Below are positions 1 to 8,837 of a DNA stretch of 64,000 nt, piece by piece. Each line of letters begins with the position of its first letter. The first letter of the stretch is position 1. Both the position numbers and the translations under genes were made by a program. The stretch spans positions 248,001-312,000 of the forward strand of contig NZ_NWSV01000004.1 of the NCBI RefSeq assembly GCF_002531935.1. The letters run 5' to 3'. Below the pieces are notes generated by a model. It had not been told where the DNA came from and made no database searches. It was given only the letters and a program-made list of their open reading frames with translations. Source of the DNA: Rhizobium chutanense (lineage in GTDB: Bacteria > Pseudomonadota > Alphaproteobacteria > Rhizobiales > Rhizobiaceae).

Positions 1-1486
1 CGGATGTGGTCAATAACGGCTTCCACAAGGTGCAGCGATTCTCGACCGACTGGCATGCCAACAGTTTTGCCGGTTCGACGGTGCGCAAGATCACCCGCGG
101 CATGTGGGCGCTGGACTCGCTCAACGACCTGCTGCTGGTCGCGCTTTTGCCCTCCATCGTCATGCTGATCGGCGCCAGTCTCGTGCTCGGCAGCTACTGG
201 CCGGTCATGGGCCTGATCGTGGCTCTGGGATCGCTGATCTATATCGGCGTAACCGTGGCGCTCTCCATGGGCTTCGTGTCGCCGGCGGCAAGGCTTGCCA
301 ATGCCTGGGACACCAAGCTCGGCGGCGCGCTGGCCGATGCGATCAGCTGCAATGCGGTGGTCAAAGCCTTCGGCGCCGAAATGCGCGAAGAGGCACGCTT
401 GCGCCATGTGCTCTCCAAATGGGACAGCCGCACGCGGCGGACATGGAAGCGCGGCACAGCGAGCGGCACGATCCAGGGCTTCATGATGGTATCCATGCAG
501 GCCGGCATTCTGGGCACGGGCCTGGTCATGTGGCGGCAGGGCTGGCAACGCCCGGCGACATCACCTTCGTGCTGGCGATGTTCTTCGTTCTGCAAGGCTA
601 TCTGCGGAATGTCGGCCAGGACATCCGCAATCTGCAGCGGGCCGTCAACGACATGGAAGAACTGGTGCTGCTCGACAAGATGCCGCTCGGCATCGAGGAC
701 AGGCCGAATGCCACGCCCATTGCGATCGGCGATGGCGAGATCGTCTTCGATCGCGTCACCTTCCAATATGGCGCGCATCCCACCCCGCTCTATGAGGACT
801 TCTCGGTCACCATCAAGCCGGGCGAACGCGTCGGGCTGGTCGGGCATTCCGGCTCGGGCAAGACGACCTTCGTCAAGCTCATCCAGCGCCTCCACGACGT
901 GACGTCGGGCGTAATCCGCATCGACGGGCAGGATATTGCGGGGGTCAGACAATCGAGCCTGCGCGGCCAGATCGCCATCGTGCAGCAGGAGCCCATCCTG
1001 TTTCATCGCACGCTGGCGGAGAATATCGCCTATGGCAGGCCGAACGCCTCGCGCCGCGAGATCGAGCAGGCGGCCAAGCAGGCGAGCGCCCACAACTTCA
1101 TCATGGACCTTCCCAAGGGCTATGAGACGATGGTGGGAGAGCGCGGCGTCAAACTGTCGGGCGGCGAGCGGCAGCGTGTCGCCATCGCCCGGGCCTTCCT
1201 CGCCGACGCGCCGGTGCTGATCCTCGACGAGGCGACGTCGAGCCTCGACAGCGAGAGCGAAGTCCAGATCCAGCAGGCGATGGAACGCCTGATGACCGGC
1301 CGCACCACGCTGGTCATCGCCCATCGGCTGTCGACGGTCCGGGCGCTGGACCGGCTGCTGGTCTTCGACAAGGGAAATATTGTCGAGGAAGGCGACCACC
1401 AGGCGCTGATCCGGCTGAACAACGGCATCTACCGCCGGCTGTTCGAACGGCAGGCGCTGGAACTGACCAAGGGTCTGGTGGCGTGA
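1..1486 (+). pseudogene. ABC exporter (fused permease-ATPase), 5' truncated by window and frameshifted
   Basis: This is the C-terminal two thirds of a type IV ABC exporter half-transporter: the last membrane helices, then a full nucleotide-binding domain. Reading begins in frame 3 (coding for the transmembrane part) and must move to frame 2 near base 541 to continue into the ATPase. A GGG run at 539-541 would restore one frame if it were GGGG, giving the expected join RQGLATPGDITF. The ATPase part has a canonical Walker A (GHSGSGKTT, near 847), a Q-loop, the signature LSGGERQR (near 1155), Walker B VLILDEATSSLD (near 1215) and the H-loop IAHRLST, so catalysis would be intact if the frame were whole. 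The start lies upstream of the window. The substrate is unknown. It may be a real pseudogene or a homopolymer sequencing error; the clean motifs on both sides favour a recent or artefactual change. Confidence 0.8.
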
Positions 1487-1521
1487 ACGGGAATGCGCCG
1501 GGGCTGATGCTGTGGCGTATT

Positions 1522-1620
1522 AGAGCAATTCCAGGAAAAGTGCGAAGCGGTTTTCCGCCCGGAATTGCGTCAAAAAAAGTTAGAGCGGTTCAGCGCTTCC
1601 GTGAAAACCTGAAACGCTCT
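1522..1620. repeat. Rhizobial intergenic palindromic repeat
   Basis: An element of about 100 bases fills the gap between the ABC gene and the convergent methyltransferase gene. It contains two nested inverted repeats: AATTCC with GGAATT around 1528-1566, and AGAGCG with CGCTCT at about 1582-1620. From general knowledge, sequences of this form recur between genes throughout Rhizobium genomes. It ends exactly at the methyltransferase stop codon, so it may act as a bidirectional transcription-stop hairpin or an mRNA-stabilising element. Confidence 0.7.
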
Positions 1621-2098
1621 ACCTCCTGCGATAGAGGAAATACCGGCCTTCCTTGATCCCCTCCGGCAACGGCAGCGCCACCAGTTCGGGATGCTCCAGC
1701 GGCAGGCCGCTGACGGCGATGGCGTCCGGGGCGAGCACGCCGGCCATCAGCTGCGGCAGCCAGGTGAGCGTCACCGCGTCGATCTCGTCATGGCCGGTGC
1801 CGATATCGGCATGGGCAAGGGCGGCACCAATGCCGAGGAAGGCCTGGCCGGATTCGCGGATATTGCCGGTCACCATGTCCTGCGGCTCCGGTGTCGAAGC
1901 CGAATAGGAGCGGACCTCCCAGTCGAAGGCGACGATGCGCCGGCCGGGAAAGCACTCCCGCAAGTGATCATAGGTGCGGCCGTTGCCGAGGCCGAATTCC
2001 AGCACCGGGCCCTCGATTTCGCCGACCAGACCGATGATCGCGTTCAGAATATCGCGTTGAGCCGTCAACCGGCGAATGAAGCTGTCGAGGCGGCTCAT
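1619..2098 (-). CDS. small class I SAM-dependent methyltransferase
   Basis: This 159-residue protein has a Rossmann-type methyltransferase core: motif I VLEFGLGNGRT at residues 32-42, an acidic strand end (FDWEV) where SAM ribose would bind, and a later strand and helix carrying a conserved-looking TWLPQLMAG. Its short length and lack of an added substrate domain match the small family annotated as S-adenosyl-L-methionine methyltransferase in Rhizobiales. The substrate cannot be read from the sequence. It is convergent with the broken ABC gene and divergent from the DUF3095 gene, with about 120 bases between starts. There is no signal peptide, so it should be cytoplasmic. Confidence 0.75.
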   Translation of the reverse strand: MSRLDSFIRRLTAQRDILNAIIGLVGEIEGPVLEFGLGNGRTYDHLRECFPGRRIVAFDWEVRSYSASTPEPQDMVTGNIRESGQAFLGIGAALAHADIGTGHDEIDAVTLTWLPQLMAGVLAPDAIAVSGLPLEHPELVALPLPEGIKEGRYFLYRRR

Positions 2099-2221
2099 CT
2101 ATTCCGTATCCGTCATGAAAATCGTGGTTGCGTGCTAACACATGAAACCTTGCCAAGTCGATTGCCGTAAATGGGAAATGGCGTTGCAGTGGCAACATGG
2201 GTCTGTGCTAAGGTCGATGAC

Positions 2222-3397
2222 ATGAAAACCGTGACCGACGAAGAATTCTTTGCCGCCGTGCCGCTCTTCAGCGCCTTCGAGGGTGTGACCGATGCCGCCA
2301 ATTATCGGCCGCTGCCCGAGGGATGGGTGCTGGCGGTCGCAGACATCGTCGGCTCGACGCAGGCGATCGCCGGCGGCCGTTACAAGGACGTCAACATGGC
2401 CGGCGCCAGCGTCATATCGGCGGTGCTGAATGCCGTCGGCAAGGGCGATTATCCCTTCGTCTTCGGTGGCGACGGCGCGCTGATTGCGCTTCCTGGCTCG
2501 CTGGAGAAGGCGGCGCGCGATGCACTCGCAGCCGTGCAAGTCTGGGTCGAGGAGGATCTCGGCCTGATGCTGCGCATCGCCATCGTTCCGGTCGCCGATA
2601 CCCGTGCCGAGGGCCTCGACGTCCGGGTCGCGCGCTACTCGGCAAGCCCGCATGTCACCTATGCGATGTTTTGGGGCGGCGGCACCAGCTGGGCCGAAAG
2701 ACAGATGAAGCTCGGCCGTTACGGCGTCGAGCGCGCCGCCGCCGGAACCCGCCCGGATCTGACCGGCCTCTCCTGCCGCTGGAGCCCGATCGAAGCCGAG
2801 AACGGCGAAATCGTCTCGATCATCGCCGTGCCCGGCGAAGGCCGGCCGGGCGAAGAATTCCGCGCCCTGGTCAACGGCATCGTCGCCATCACCGCCGAGC
2901 AGAACCGCGGCAGCCATCCAGTGCCGGCCGACGGGCCGAAATTCGCTTTCTCGCTGAAGGGCATCAATCGCGAGGCCAAGGCCACCGCGCCGGCCGGACG
3001 GCGGCTGCGGCAGAAGCTCTTCATCTTCCTGCAGCTTGCCATCACCGTGGCGTGCTACAAACTCGGCATCCCGCTCGGCCGCTTCGATGCGCGCCGCTAC
3101 AAGAGCGACGTCGCCGGCAATTCCGATTTCCGCAAATTCGACGACGGGCTGAAGATGACCGTCGACGTCGATGCCGAGCACCTGAAACGGATCGAGACGC
3201 TGCTGGAGGCGGCACAGGCCAAGGGCATTGCCCGCTACGGCCTGCATCGGCAGGGCTCGGCGCTAATGACCTGCTTCGTGCCGACGCCGATTTCGCGCGA
3301 CCACATGCATTTCATCGATGGTGCATCAGGCGGTTATGCGGTGGCGGCGAGCCGGATGACCGGCAAGTCGCTTTCGGCAGTTCCCGTCACGCCTTGA
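2222..3397 (+). CDS. DUF3095 family protein with cyclase-like N-terminal half
   Basis: This 391-residue protein matches what I know of the DUF3095 family, whose function is not established. The N-terminal half looks like a class III nucleotidyl cyclase catalytic core. It has VADIVGST near residue 40, the usual first metal-binding Asp region, and FGGDGALIAL near residue 82, equivalent to the GDG loop with the second metal Asp. The C-terminal half is family-specific and ends with a compact segment containing CFVPTP. I chose the ATG at 2222 because the reading frame upstream (an ATG at 2171) translates to unlikely sequence, and an AAGG-like site precedes 2222. Its last 11 bases overlap the end of the convergent nucleotide-sugar dehydrogenase gene. 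It may make or sense a cyclic nucleotide, but that is inference from two motifs. Confidence 0.8.
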   Translation: MKTVTDEEFFAAVPLFSAFEGVTDAANYRPLPEGWVLAVADIVGSTQAIAGGRYKDVNMAGASVISAVLNAVGKGDYPFVFGGDGALIALPGSLEKAARDALAAVQVWVEEDLGLMLRIAIVPVADTRAEGLDVRVARYSASPHVTYAMFWGGGTSWAERQMKLGRYGVERAAAGTRPDLTGLSCRWSPIEAENGEIVSIIAVPGEGRPGEEFRALVNGIVAITAEQNRGSHPVPADGPKFAFSLKGINREAKATAPAGRRLRQKLFIFLQLAITVACYKLGIPLGRFDARRYKSDVAGNSDFRKFDDGLKMTVDVDAEHLKRIETLLEAAQAKGIARYGLHRQGSALMTCFVPTPISRDHMHFIDGASGGYAVAASRMTGKSLSAVPVTP

Positions 3398-4739
3398 TGA
3401 CGTGATCGGCCGAAAGGCCGAGCCGGTTGAAGACATTGCGGGTGTCGACGATCAGCGAGGCGCTTTTTGCGAGCGCCGCATAGTCGACCCGGTCGTGATC
3501 GGTCGCCACCAGCACGGCATCGTAGCCGGCAACGTCCTCCGGCGTCAGCGCCACCGATTTGCGGCCTTTCAGCGCCTGGTATTCGCGCGTCGGCGGGATC
3601 TCGGCAACGAAGGGGTCGTGATAGTCGGCCCGGCCGCCGCGCTCCTCGATAATCTCGATCAGCCGCAGCGACGGGCTCTCTCTGATATCGGCAACGTTCT
3701 TCTTGTAGGCAAGCCCGAGCACCAGCACCCGGCTGCGGCTCAGCGCCTTGCCGGCGCGAATGTCGAGCGCTTCGGCAAGCTTGCCGACGACATAACGCGG
3801 CATTGCCGAATTGATCTCGCCGGCCAGCTCGATGAAGCGGGTCGGCAACTCGTATTCGCGCGATTTCCAGGTGAGATAGAAGGGGTCGATCGGGATGCAA
3901 TGGCCGCCGAGCCCCGGGCCGGGATAGAAGGGCATGTAGCCGAAGGGCTTGGTCTTGGCCGCATCGATCACCTCCCAGACGTCGATGCCCATCGCCGCAT
4001 AGACGGTCTTCAGCTCGTTGACGAGGGCGATATTGACCGAGCGGAAGATGTTTTCGGTAAGCTTCACCGCCTCGGCCGTCGCATTCGAGGAGACCGGAAC
4101 GACGGTCGAGACCGCAGCGCCATAAAAGGCCTTCATCAGCGCCAGCGCTTCCGCGCCGTCGCCGGCGACGACCTTCGGGATGGTGGCGGTATGATAATGC
4201 TGGTTGCCGGGATCCTCGCGCTCGGGCGAGAAACCGACGAAGAAGTCCGCGCCGGATTTCAGCCCGGTGCCTTCGAGGATGACCTTGACGATATCGTCGG
4301 TGGTGCCGGGATAGGTGGTCGATTCCAGCACGACGAGCTGACCGGGGCGCAAATGTGCGGCGATCGAGCGCGACGTTGCCTCGACGAAGGAAAGGTCGGG
4401 ATCGCGGTGCTTGGTCAGCGGCGTCGGCACGCAGATGATGATGACGTCGCAGGCGGCAAGACCGGCGAAATCGGTGGTTGCCTGGAAGCGCCCCGCCTCG
4501 ATCTCGGCGGCAAGCGCCTCGTTGCTGACGGCGTCGATATAGGAGCGGCGAGCCTCGAGCGCCACCATCTTGCCCGGATCGATGTCGAAGCCGGTCACCG
4601 CAAAACCGCTGCGCGCCACCGCGATTGCCAGCGGCAGGCCGACATAGCCGAGCCCGATGACGCCGGCACGCGCCGCGCGGGTTTCGATCTTCTGCAGAAG
4701 CGTGTCGAAGGTGGAGATGGCCAAGGCGGGATCTTTCAA
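3387..4739 (-). CDS. nucleotide-sugar dehydrogenase (UDP-glucose/GDP-mannose dehydrogenase family)
   Basis: This 450-residue enzyme should oxidise the C6 hydroxyl of a UDP- or GDP-sugar to the uronic acid with two NAD+ per turnover. The N-terminal Rossmann motif is GVIGLGYVGLP at residues 26-36. The catalytic cysteine sits in GPGLGGHCIPIDPFY near residue 270. The family lysine/asparagine segment (TENIFRSVNIALVNE) and the C-terminal UDP-binding domain with GLAYKKNVADIRESPS are both present. Overall it resembles the WbpA/TviB (UDP-HexNAc dehydrogenase) branch more than Ugd, but the substrate is not certain. The start is a TTG with no strong ribosome-binding site, so the exact start is uncertain. 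It overlaps the convergent DUF3095 gene by 11 bases. It would supply precursors for surface polysaccharide, which fits the glycosyltransferases further along. Confidence 0.92.
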   Translation of the reverse strand: MKDPALAISTFDTLLQKIETRAARAGVIGLGYVGLPLAIAVARSGFAVTGFDIDPGKMVALEARRSYIDAVSNEALAAEIEAGRFQATTDFAGLAACDVIIICVPTPLTKHRDPDLSFVEATSRSIAAHLRPGQLVVLESTTYPGTTDDIVKVILEGTGLKSGADFFVGFSPEREDPGNQHYHTATIPKVVAGDGAEALALMKAFYGAAVSTVVPVSSNATAEAVKLTENIFRSVNIALVNELKTVYAAMGIDVWEVIDAAKTKPFGYMPFYPGPGLGGHCIPIDPFYLTWKSREYELPTRFIELAGEINSAMPRYVVGKLAEALDIRAGKALSRSRVLVLGLAYKKNVADIRESPSLRLIEIIEERGGRADYHDPFVAEIPPTREYQALKGRKSVALTPEDVAGYDAVLVATDHDRVDYAALAKSASLIVDTRNVFNRLGLSADHVIKA

Positions 4740-4949
4740 ACGGAATAGAGGAAGCTGATCTAGTGCATGATCGCGGCAAATTAAACCCGGTGCTTCTTCT
4801 CCCCGGCGATGCTACCTCTGTTTAAGCCAATGGCTAAGTCACCTCGACCTGGATCGGTGCCCGGAGGACAAGGAGGCAGGCGAAGGCCATGTCAACATCG
4901 CAGCTGCGGCCGTATCCGCGCTATCTTGCTCCAGGATCCAACCCACCCT

Positions 4950-5038
4950 CCGTCGTCCTCGGGCTTGACCCGAGGACCCATGCCGGCCTCCACACCAGCA
5001 GCGGGCGTGGATCCCAGGGTCAAGGCCTGGGATGACGG
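4950..5038. repeat. Rhizobial dispersed inverted repeat
   Basis: Two 31-base arms (4950-4980 and 5008-5038) are imperfect reverse complements of each other, sharing the core CTTGACCC within flanking CCGTC/GACGG ends. Related sequences are very common between genes in rhizobia. It lies in a gap of about 700 bases (4740-5442) between the divergent dehydrogenase and cyclase genes. I see no convincing gene in that gap; both promoters must lie there. Confidence 0.7.
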
Positions 5039-5442
5039 AAAATGGGGACTGTTTCTGCCAAACTCGACGTCAGCGCAGCGGACGATGCATCCACCTCCTG
5101 ACCCGGCGTCAAGCCGTATGCCACTCCACCCGGGAGTGTGGCCGAAATGACTCGCCCCACCCTTTCGTTGCAACTGGAGCGCACAAAAAAATGCCGCTCC
5201 CATTGTTTCGCATTTGCAGCATCCCTATTTTGACTTTTGATAATGAACCGCCATGAAAGGACTGCCCGTCCGATCCCCAGCAGGGGAGCAGAGGGGTGCC
5301 GCTGCCGGGCTCTCGGCAGATCGTTGACAAATAATACCGCTCGTACATCCTGATTTCCTTTTGACCTGCGCATGAACATGTGCCGGCCGGGGGGATTTTT
5401 GGCTCTTGGGGATGGGCGTGCCTGATGAGGATCATACCGAGA

Positions 5443-6786
5443 ATGAGCACGATCGAATCCAGCGTGTCCTCCATCCTGTTGGACCGGGTCGCTGAATGGC
5501 TGACGAACTCTTCGCTGGCCGGAGACGAGCTTGAAAACATCGTGCGCGGCTTCTGTGAGAGGCTCGCCGCCGCCGGCCTGCCGATCGCGCGTGTGCATCT
5601 GACCTTTTCGATGCTGCATCCGCTCTACGACGCGCTGAGCTTCACCTGGCGGCGCGCCAGCGGCGTCACCATCGAGGGCTTCCGCATGCCGGCCGGGCAG
5701 AAGCCGGATCGTTTCCTGCAGAGCCCCTATTATTACCTGCTCGACAACAATCTGCAGCACATCCGCCGCCGGCTGATGCAGGAAGGGCCGGCCGAGTTTC
5801 CGATCTTCGAGGATCTGCGCAAGGACGCCATCACCGATTACCTCGCCTTCGTGCAGCCCTTCGGCGACGGTTCGGTGCAGGGCATGATGGGCTCCTGGTC
5901 GACCGACCACCATAACGGCTTTTCCGACGATATGATCGACGCGCTTCTGAGGATGCAGAATCATCTGGCGGTCGCCGCCAAGATGGCGGTGCTCGGCAAG
6001 CTCGCCAACAACATGCTGACCACCTATCTCGGCGGCGATGCCGGCAAACGGGTGCTGAACGGCCAGATCCGCCGCGGCGACGGCGAGACGATCCGCGCCG
6101 CCCTCGTCATGGGCGACATGCGCGAATCCACCATGTATGCCGAAAAAGAGGGCCGCCAGGCCTATATCGACACGCTCAACCAGTTCTTCGACGCGATCGC
6201 GGCTCCCTTCAACCGCAATGGCGGCGAGATCCTGAGCTTCCTCGGCGACGGCTTCCTCGCCGTCTATCCCTGCGGGCGCCACAAGGATCCGTCGAAAATC
6301 GCCTGCGAGGCAGCCCTTTCGGCCGTGCATCAGGCGCAGGCGCGGGTCGCCGAACTCAACAACGACCGCGAACAGAAGGGCCTCAGCAAGGTCGGCTACG
6401 GCATCGGCCTGCATGTCGGCAACGTCATGTTCGGCAATGTCGGCCTCAAGGACCGCCTGACCTTCTCCGCCTTCGGCTCGGCGGTCAACGAGGTGCAGCG
6501 GCTGCAGATCCTCACCAAGAAATACGGCCGCGAGGTCGTCGCCAGCCAGGCTTTCGCCGGTTATTGCGGCGGCGAATGGACGAGGCTCGGCGAAGAGAAG
6601 CTGCGCGGCATCCGCCAGAAGGTCACGGTGCTGCAGCCGCGCGCCCCGGCCCCCGAGATCAATGTCGACGACAGCTTCCGCGAGGCGGTGCAGAACGGGC
6701 TGTCGGAAGCCGAGCAGGTCATCCTCCTGCATCGCGACGCCAAGAAACAAGTCAAGCAGACGAGCATGGAGAAATTCATCCAGTAA
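5443..6786 (+). CDS. class III adenylate/guanylate cyclase
   Basis: This 447-residue protein has a C-terminal class III nucleotidyl cyclase domain that should make cAMP or cGMP. The first metal-binding region is VMGDMREST near residue 225, the second Asp is in SFLGDGFLAVYP near residue 265, and the transition-state Asn/Arg pair is in GSAVNEVQRL near residue 350. The N-terminal 200 residues form a soluble domain with no transmembrane segment. The same N-terminal arrangement occurs in many rhizobial cyclases and is presumably a sensor. The start was set at 5443, although an in-frame ATG at 5425 is possible. It is the first of an unbroken run of plus-strand genes reaching the cyclic-nucleotide-binding protein at 19573. 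Whether it uses ATP or GTP cannot be decided from the residues seen. Confidence 0.9.
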   Translation: MSTIESSVSSILLDRVAEWLTNSSLAGDELENIVRGFCERLAAAGLPIARVHLTFSMLHPLYDALSFTWRRASGVTIEGFRMPAGQKPDRFLQSPYYYLLDNNLQHIRRRLMQEGPAEFPIFEDLRKDAITDYLAFVQPFGDGSVQGMMGSWSTDHHNGFSDDMIDALLRMQNHLAVAAKMAVLGKLANNMLTTYLGGDAGKRVLNGQIRRGDGETIRAALVMGDMRESTMYAEKEGRQAYIDTLNQFFDAIAAPFNRNGGEILSFLGDGFLAVYPCGRHKDPSKIACEAALSAVHQAQARVAELNNDREQKGLSKVGYGIGLHVGNVMFGNVGLKDRLTFSAFGSAVNEVQRLQILTKKYGREVVASQAFAGYCGGEWTRLGEEKLRGIRQKVTVLQPRAPAPEINVDDSFREAVQNGLSEAEQVILLHRDAKKQVKQTSMEKFIQ

Positions 6787-6941
6787 AACGCCAAGACTCC
6801 GTCCTCGATCTGCGTGCTTCGCCTAAGGGAACTTTGGCGGAACGCGACAGTTTTCCCGCAATTGTCATCTGCTAGACACCCCGTTTGCGGTACGATAGTG
6901 TGCCTTAACGGGAACACAGAAGACTGGGGAATTTCATTGGT

Positions 6942-8837
6942 ATGGCGTCTGCAGCGGATTTGTTGCGTATTGAAAATCTCGACGTCTCCTTCTCGGTTTT
7001 CGGCGACCGGCTGCGTGTCGTAAAAGAAGCCAATCTTCGCATTCTTCCGGGCAAGGTTACCGCGCTCGTCGGCGAGTCCGGTTCCGGCAAATCGGTGATC
7101 AGCCAGTCGGTCATGGGCATCCTGCCCAACCCGGCCAAGGCGTCGGGCCGCATCCTCTTTACCGATCCGCTCGACGGCAGCACGACCGATATCCTGTCGC
7201 TGCCGCGCGACAGCGAAGAGATGCGCGATCTGCGCGGCAAGCGCATGGCGACGATCTTCCAGGAGCCGATGACCTCGCTCTCGCCGCTGCACACCGTCGG
7301 CAACCAGATCAGCGAAGTGCTGCTGATCCATACCGATGTCGACAAGCAGGAAGCACGCGTAAGGACCGAGGAGATGCTCGGCCTCGTCGGCTTCTCCAAT
7401 CCGCACCGCACCTACGATATGTATCCGTTCGAACTGTCGGGCGGCATGCGCCAGCGCGCCATGATCGCCATGGCGCTGATCTGCAAGCCGGCGCTCCTGA
7501 TCGCCGACGAGCCGACGACGGCGCTCGACGTGACGATCCAGGCACAGATCCTCGAGCTCCTGCGCGATCTGCAGGCCAAGCTCGGCATGGCGATGCTGCT
7601 CATCACCCACGATCTCGGCATCGTCGCCAACATGGCCGACGAGGTGGTCGTCATCTACCACGGCGAGATCATGGAGGCCGGGCCAGTCGAGGCGATCTTC
7701 CGCAACCCGCAGCATGCCTATCTCAAGGCGCTGATGGCCGCCGTTCCGCATTTCGACATGAAACCCGGCGAGCGGCTGAAGGCGCTGCGCGACGTGCCGG
7801 TCAATCTCGAAACCCTCGTCGGCAAGAAGAAGCCGCTGCAGGCGGAAGCGCCGGGCACATTGCTTTCGGTCGCCAATCTCTCGAAGACCTACAAGACGCG
7901 CAAGCGCAGTTTCCTCGGCAAGCAGGAAGCCGCCGTCGTGCACGCCGTCGACGACGTCAGCTTCGACATCCGCCGCGGCGAATGTCTTGGCCTCGTCGGC
8001 GAATCCGGTTGCGGCAAGACGACGCTCAGCAAGATCCTGATGCGCGCCGTCACCCCGGACGGCGGCGCCGTCGTGTTCAACGACGGCAAGGAAGTCATCG
8101 ACGTACTGTCCGTCAAAGGCGCTGAGCTGCAGGAACTGCGTACCAAGATCCAGATGGTGTTCCAGGATCCGGTCTCCTCGCTCTCGCCGCGCATGACGGT
8201 GCGCAATATCCTCAGCGAACCGCTGGAGATCCATGACCGCGGCGACAGCGACGAGCGCAAGCGCAAGGTCGAAGGCTTGATGGCGGCGATCGGCCTCGAC
8301 AAGCGTTACCTCAGCCGCTACCCGCACAGTTTTTCCGGCGGCCAGCGGCAGCGCATCGGCATCGCCCGCGCTCTGGCGCTCGGCCCAAAGCTCGTCATCC
8401 TCGACGAGCCGGTCTCGGCCCTTGATGTCTCCGTCCAGGCGCAGATCCTTAACCTGTTGAAGGACCTGCAGAAGGAGCTGGGGCTGACCTATCTGTTCAT
8501 CTCGCACAATCTCGCCGTCGTCGATTACATGGCCGACCGCATCGCCGTGATGTGCAAGGGCCGCATCGTCGAGATCGCGCCGCGCGAGATCATCCTGCGC
8601 GATCCGGTGCATCCCTATACGAAATCGCTGCTTGCCGCCGTCCCCTTCCCCGATCTCGACCGGCCGCTCGATTTCAAGGCGCTCCGGGAAAACGGCGCCG
8701 CCGACAAACAGAACTGGGGGGCGACCTTTACCGCCGAGCATGACGACGCTTCCGAGCTTGCCTATGCCGATCTTGGCGACGGCCATCTGGTGCGCGCCCG
8801 CAAGGGCGCCGATGCCAAGGAGTTGCGCTCATGGTGA
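6942..8837 (+). CDS. peptide-type ABC importer, fused double ATPase (YejF/DppDF-like)
   Basis: This 631-residue cytoplasmic protein carries two complete nucleotide-binding domains in tandem. Domain 1 has GESGSGKS near residue 46, LSGGMRQR near 167 and [12 protein letters not shown] near 186. Domain 2 has GESGCGKTT near residue 353, FSGGQRQR near 466 and [12 protein letters not shown] near 485. Each is followed by the oligopeptide-type C-terminal extension ending in HPY or HAY ([12 protein letters not shown] and [12 protein letters not shown]). All catalytic residues are present. It powers uptake through the two permeases encoded downstream. The next gene starts inside its last codons (7-base overlap), so the four transporter genes are translationally coupled. 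Unusually, the ATPase gene comes first in the operon. Confidence 0.93.
   Translation: MASAADLLRIENLDVSFSVFGDRLRVVKEANLRILPGKVTALVGESGSGKSVISQSVMGILPNPAKASGRILFTDPLDGSTTDILSLPRDSEEMRDLRGKRMATIFQEPMTSLSPLHTVGNQISEVLLIHTDVDKQEARVRTEEMLGLVGFSNPHRTYDMYPFELSGGMRQRAMIAMALICKPALLIADEPTTALDVTIQAQILELLRDLQAKLGMAMLLITHDLGIVANMADEVVVIYHGEIMEAGPVEAIFRNPQHAYLKALMAAVPHFDMKPGERLKALRDVPVNLETLVGKKKPLQAEAPGTLLSVANLSKTYKTRKRSFLGKQEAAVVHAVDDVSFDIRRGECLGLVGESGCGKTTLSKILMRAVTPDGGAVVFNDGKEVIDVLSVKGAELQELRTKIQMVFQDPVSSLSPRMTVRNILSEPLEIHDRGDSDERKRKVEGLMAAIGLDKRYLSRYPHSFSGGQRQRIGIARALALGPKLVILDEPVSALDVSVQAQILNLLKDLQKELGLTYLFISHNLAVVDYMADRIAVMCKGRIVEIAPREIILRDPVHPYTKSLLAAVPFPDLDRPLDFKALRENGAADKQNWGATFTAEHDDASELAYADLGDGHLVRARKGADAKELRSW

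Noticed and set aside
4809..5256. Open frames on both strands in the gap upstream of the cyclase gene
   Set aside because: They span the dispersed inverted repeat; the translations are proline- and serine-rich and carry no conserved pattern.
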